The notes under the pieces are model-generated. The model was not told the origin of the DNA and made no database searches. It saw nothing but the letters and a program-made list of their open reading frames with translations. A DNA stretch of 64,000 nt from Terriglobia bacterium (GTDB lineage Bacteria > Acidobacteriota > Terriglobia > Acidiferrales > UBA7541). Made by a program: the position numbers and the translations under genes. Location: the NCBI GenBank assembly GCA_020073375.1, contig JAIQFG010000015.1, positions 52,864 to 116,863 of the forward strand, given 5' to 3'. Shown here piece after piece: positions 63,761 through 64,000 of the stretch. Numbering within the stretch: the first letter of the stretch is position 1; every line of letters starts with the position of its first letter.

Positions 63761-64000
63761 ATGGGACTGCGTCGAATCGCTCTGCTGCTCTGCCTGTGCC
63801 TGGCGGCCGCCTCCGCCCAGGCCGGCACCGTCTCCGGCGTCGTCCACAACGGCACCAACGCCAACAAGCCCGCTGCCGATTGCGACGTCCTCCTAATCCA
63901 GCTCATGGGCGGCATGCAGGTCGTCGCCAACACCAAGACCGACGCGCAAGGCGCCTACCATTTCGACAATCCCGCCATCGGCAACGGCCCCATGCTCATT
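63761..64000 (+). CDS. Exported protein with a carboxypeptidase-regulatory-like domain (partial)
   Basis: The first 80 residues are in the window and the gene continues beyond it. A signal peptide (1-21, RIALLLCLCLAAASAQA) is followed by GTVSGVVHNGTNANKPAADC and TKTDAQGAYHFDNPAIG, which look like a CarboxypepD_reg/transthyretin-like beta sandwich. Such proteins often follow ccm genes in acidobacteria, where they accompany multiheme cytochromes. GGGAG before the ATG at 63761 decides the start; an in-frame ATG is seven codons upstream. Confidence 0.7.
   Translation, partial: MGLRRIALLLCLCLAAASAQAGTVSGVVHNGTNANKPAADCDVLLIQLMGGMQVVANTKTDAQGAYHFDNPAIGNGPMLI

Noticed and set aside
1..64000. Search for CRISPR array, tRNA or rRNA genes
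   Set aside because: The repeated palindromes are inverted pairs at separate sites, not evenly spaced direct repeats, and no tRNA or rRNA signature was seen on either strand.

Overview
The window is a chromosomal stretch from a diderm, GC-rich bacterium, most likely a soil Acidobacteriota. The diderm assignment rests on LpxD, a TolC-type outer-membrane protein and a DegP protease. The phylum-level call is an inference: it comes from the mix of housekeeping genes with BshC, secreted M2, M61 and M20 peptidases and a System I cytochrome c maturation cluster, and from dense GTAG-headed palindromic repeats between genes. No rRNA, tRNA, CRISPR array, prophage, transposase gene or recognisable defence system was found.

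Layout. 1-3.1 kb (minus strand): a B12-dependent acyl-CoA mutase large subunit cut by the window edge, whose substrate-pocket residues look like isobutyryl-CoA mutase, and a TolC-family protein. 3.5-8.7 kb: pyrE, truA, a small Cys-rich protein, a LeuA-like acyltransferase and an exported M20 peptidase. 8.8-14.1 kb: a TPR protein with a degenerate peptidase-like domain, an EamA transporter, and leuD/leuC on the minus strand. 14.6-24.4 kb: degP with its own promoter, a small peptidoglycan-binding protein, an aldehyde dehydrogenase, hrcA-grpE-dnaJ (no dnaK), a nucleoside hydrolase divergent from rsmE, and a methyltransferase. 24.6-36.9 kb: lepB, carA-carB, bshC, a LacD-type aldolase, a HemW-like radical SAM protein and an M2 peptidyl-dipeptidase. 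37.2-42.3 kb: acyl-CoA dehydrogenase, meaB, an MBL-fold hydrolase, MTA phosphorylase and a PfkB kinase. 42.5-47.5 kb: a tightly coupled ldcA-mpl-M61 peptidase-plsC operon. 47.8-58.4 kb: lpxD, a conserved hypothetical, murJ, xerD-like recombinase, CCA-adding enzyme, dnaE and accA. 58.8-64 kb: a small [2Fe-2S]-type protein, an unknown protein, then ccmE-ccmF-ccmH-ccmI and the start of an exported protein.

Functional links. Leucine synthesis (LeuA-like, LeuC, LeuD), pyrimidine and arginine entry (PyrE, CarAB), envelope building and recycling (LdcA, Mpl, MurJ, LpxD, PlsC) and cytochrome c assembly are the coherent themes. The mutase at the left edge and MeaB at 38.6 kb probably belong to the same B12-dependent branched acyl-CoA pathway although they are far apart.

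The strongest non-genic signal is a set of six short palindrome families, mostly with GTAG...CTAC ends, usually arranged as inverted pairs (REPIN/BIME-like). Several sit exactly on, or within 3 bases of, a stop codon. Other palindromic repeats have entered coding regions (rsmE, the M61 peptidase, the M2 peptidase). Most family assignments rest on motifs read by eye; no database search was possible.
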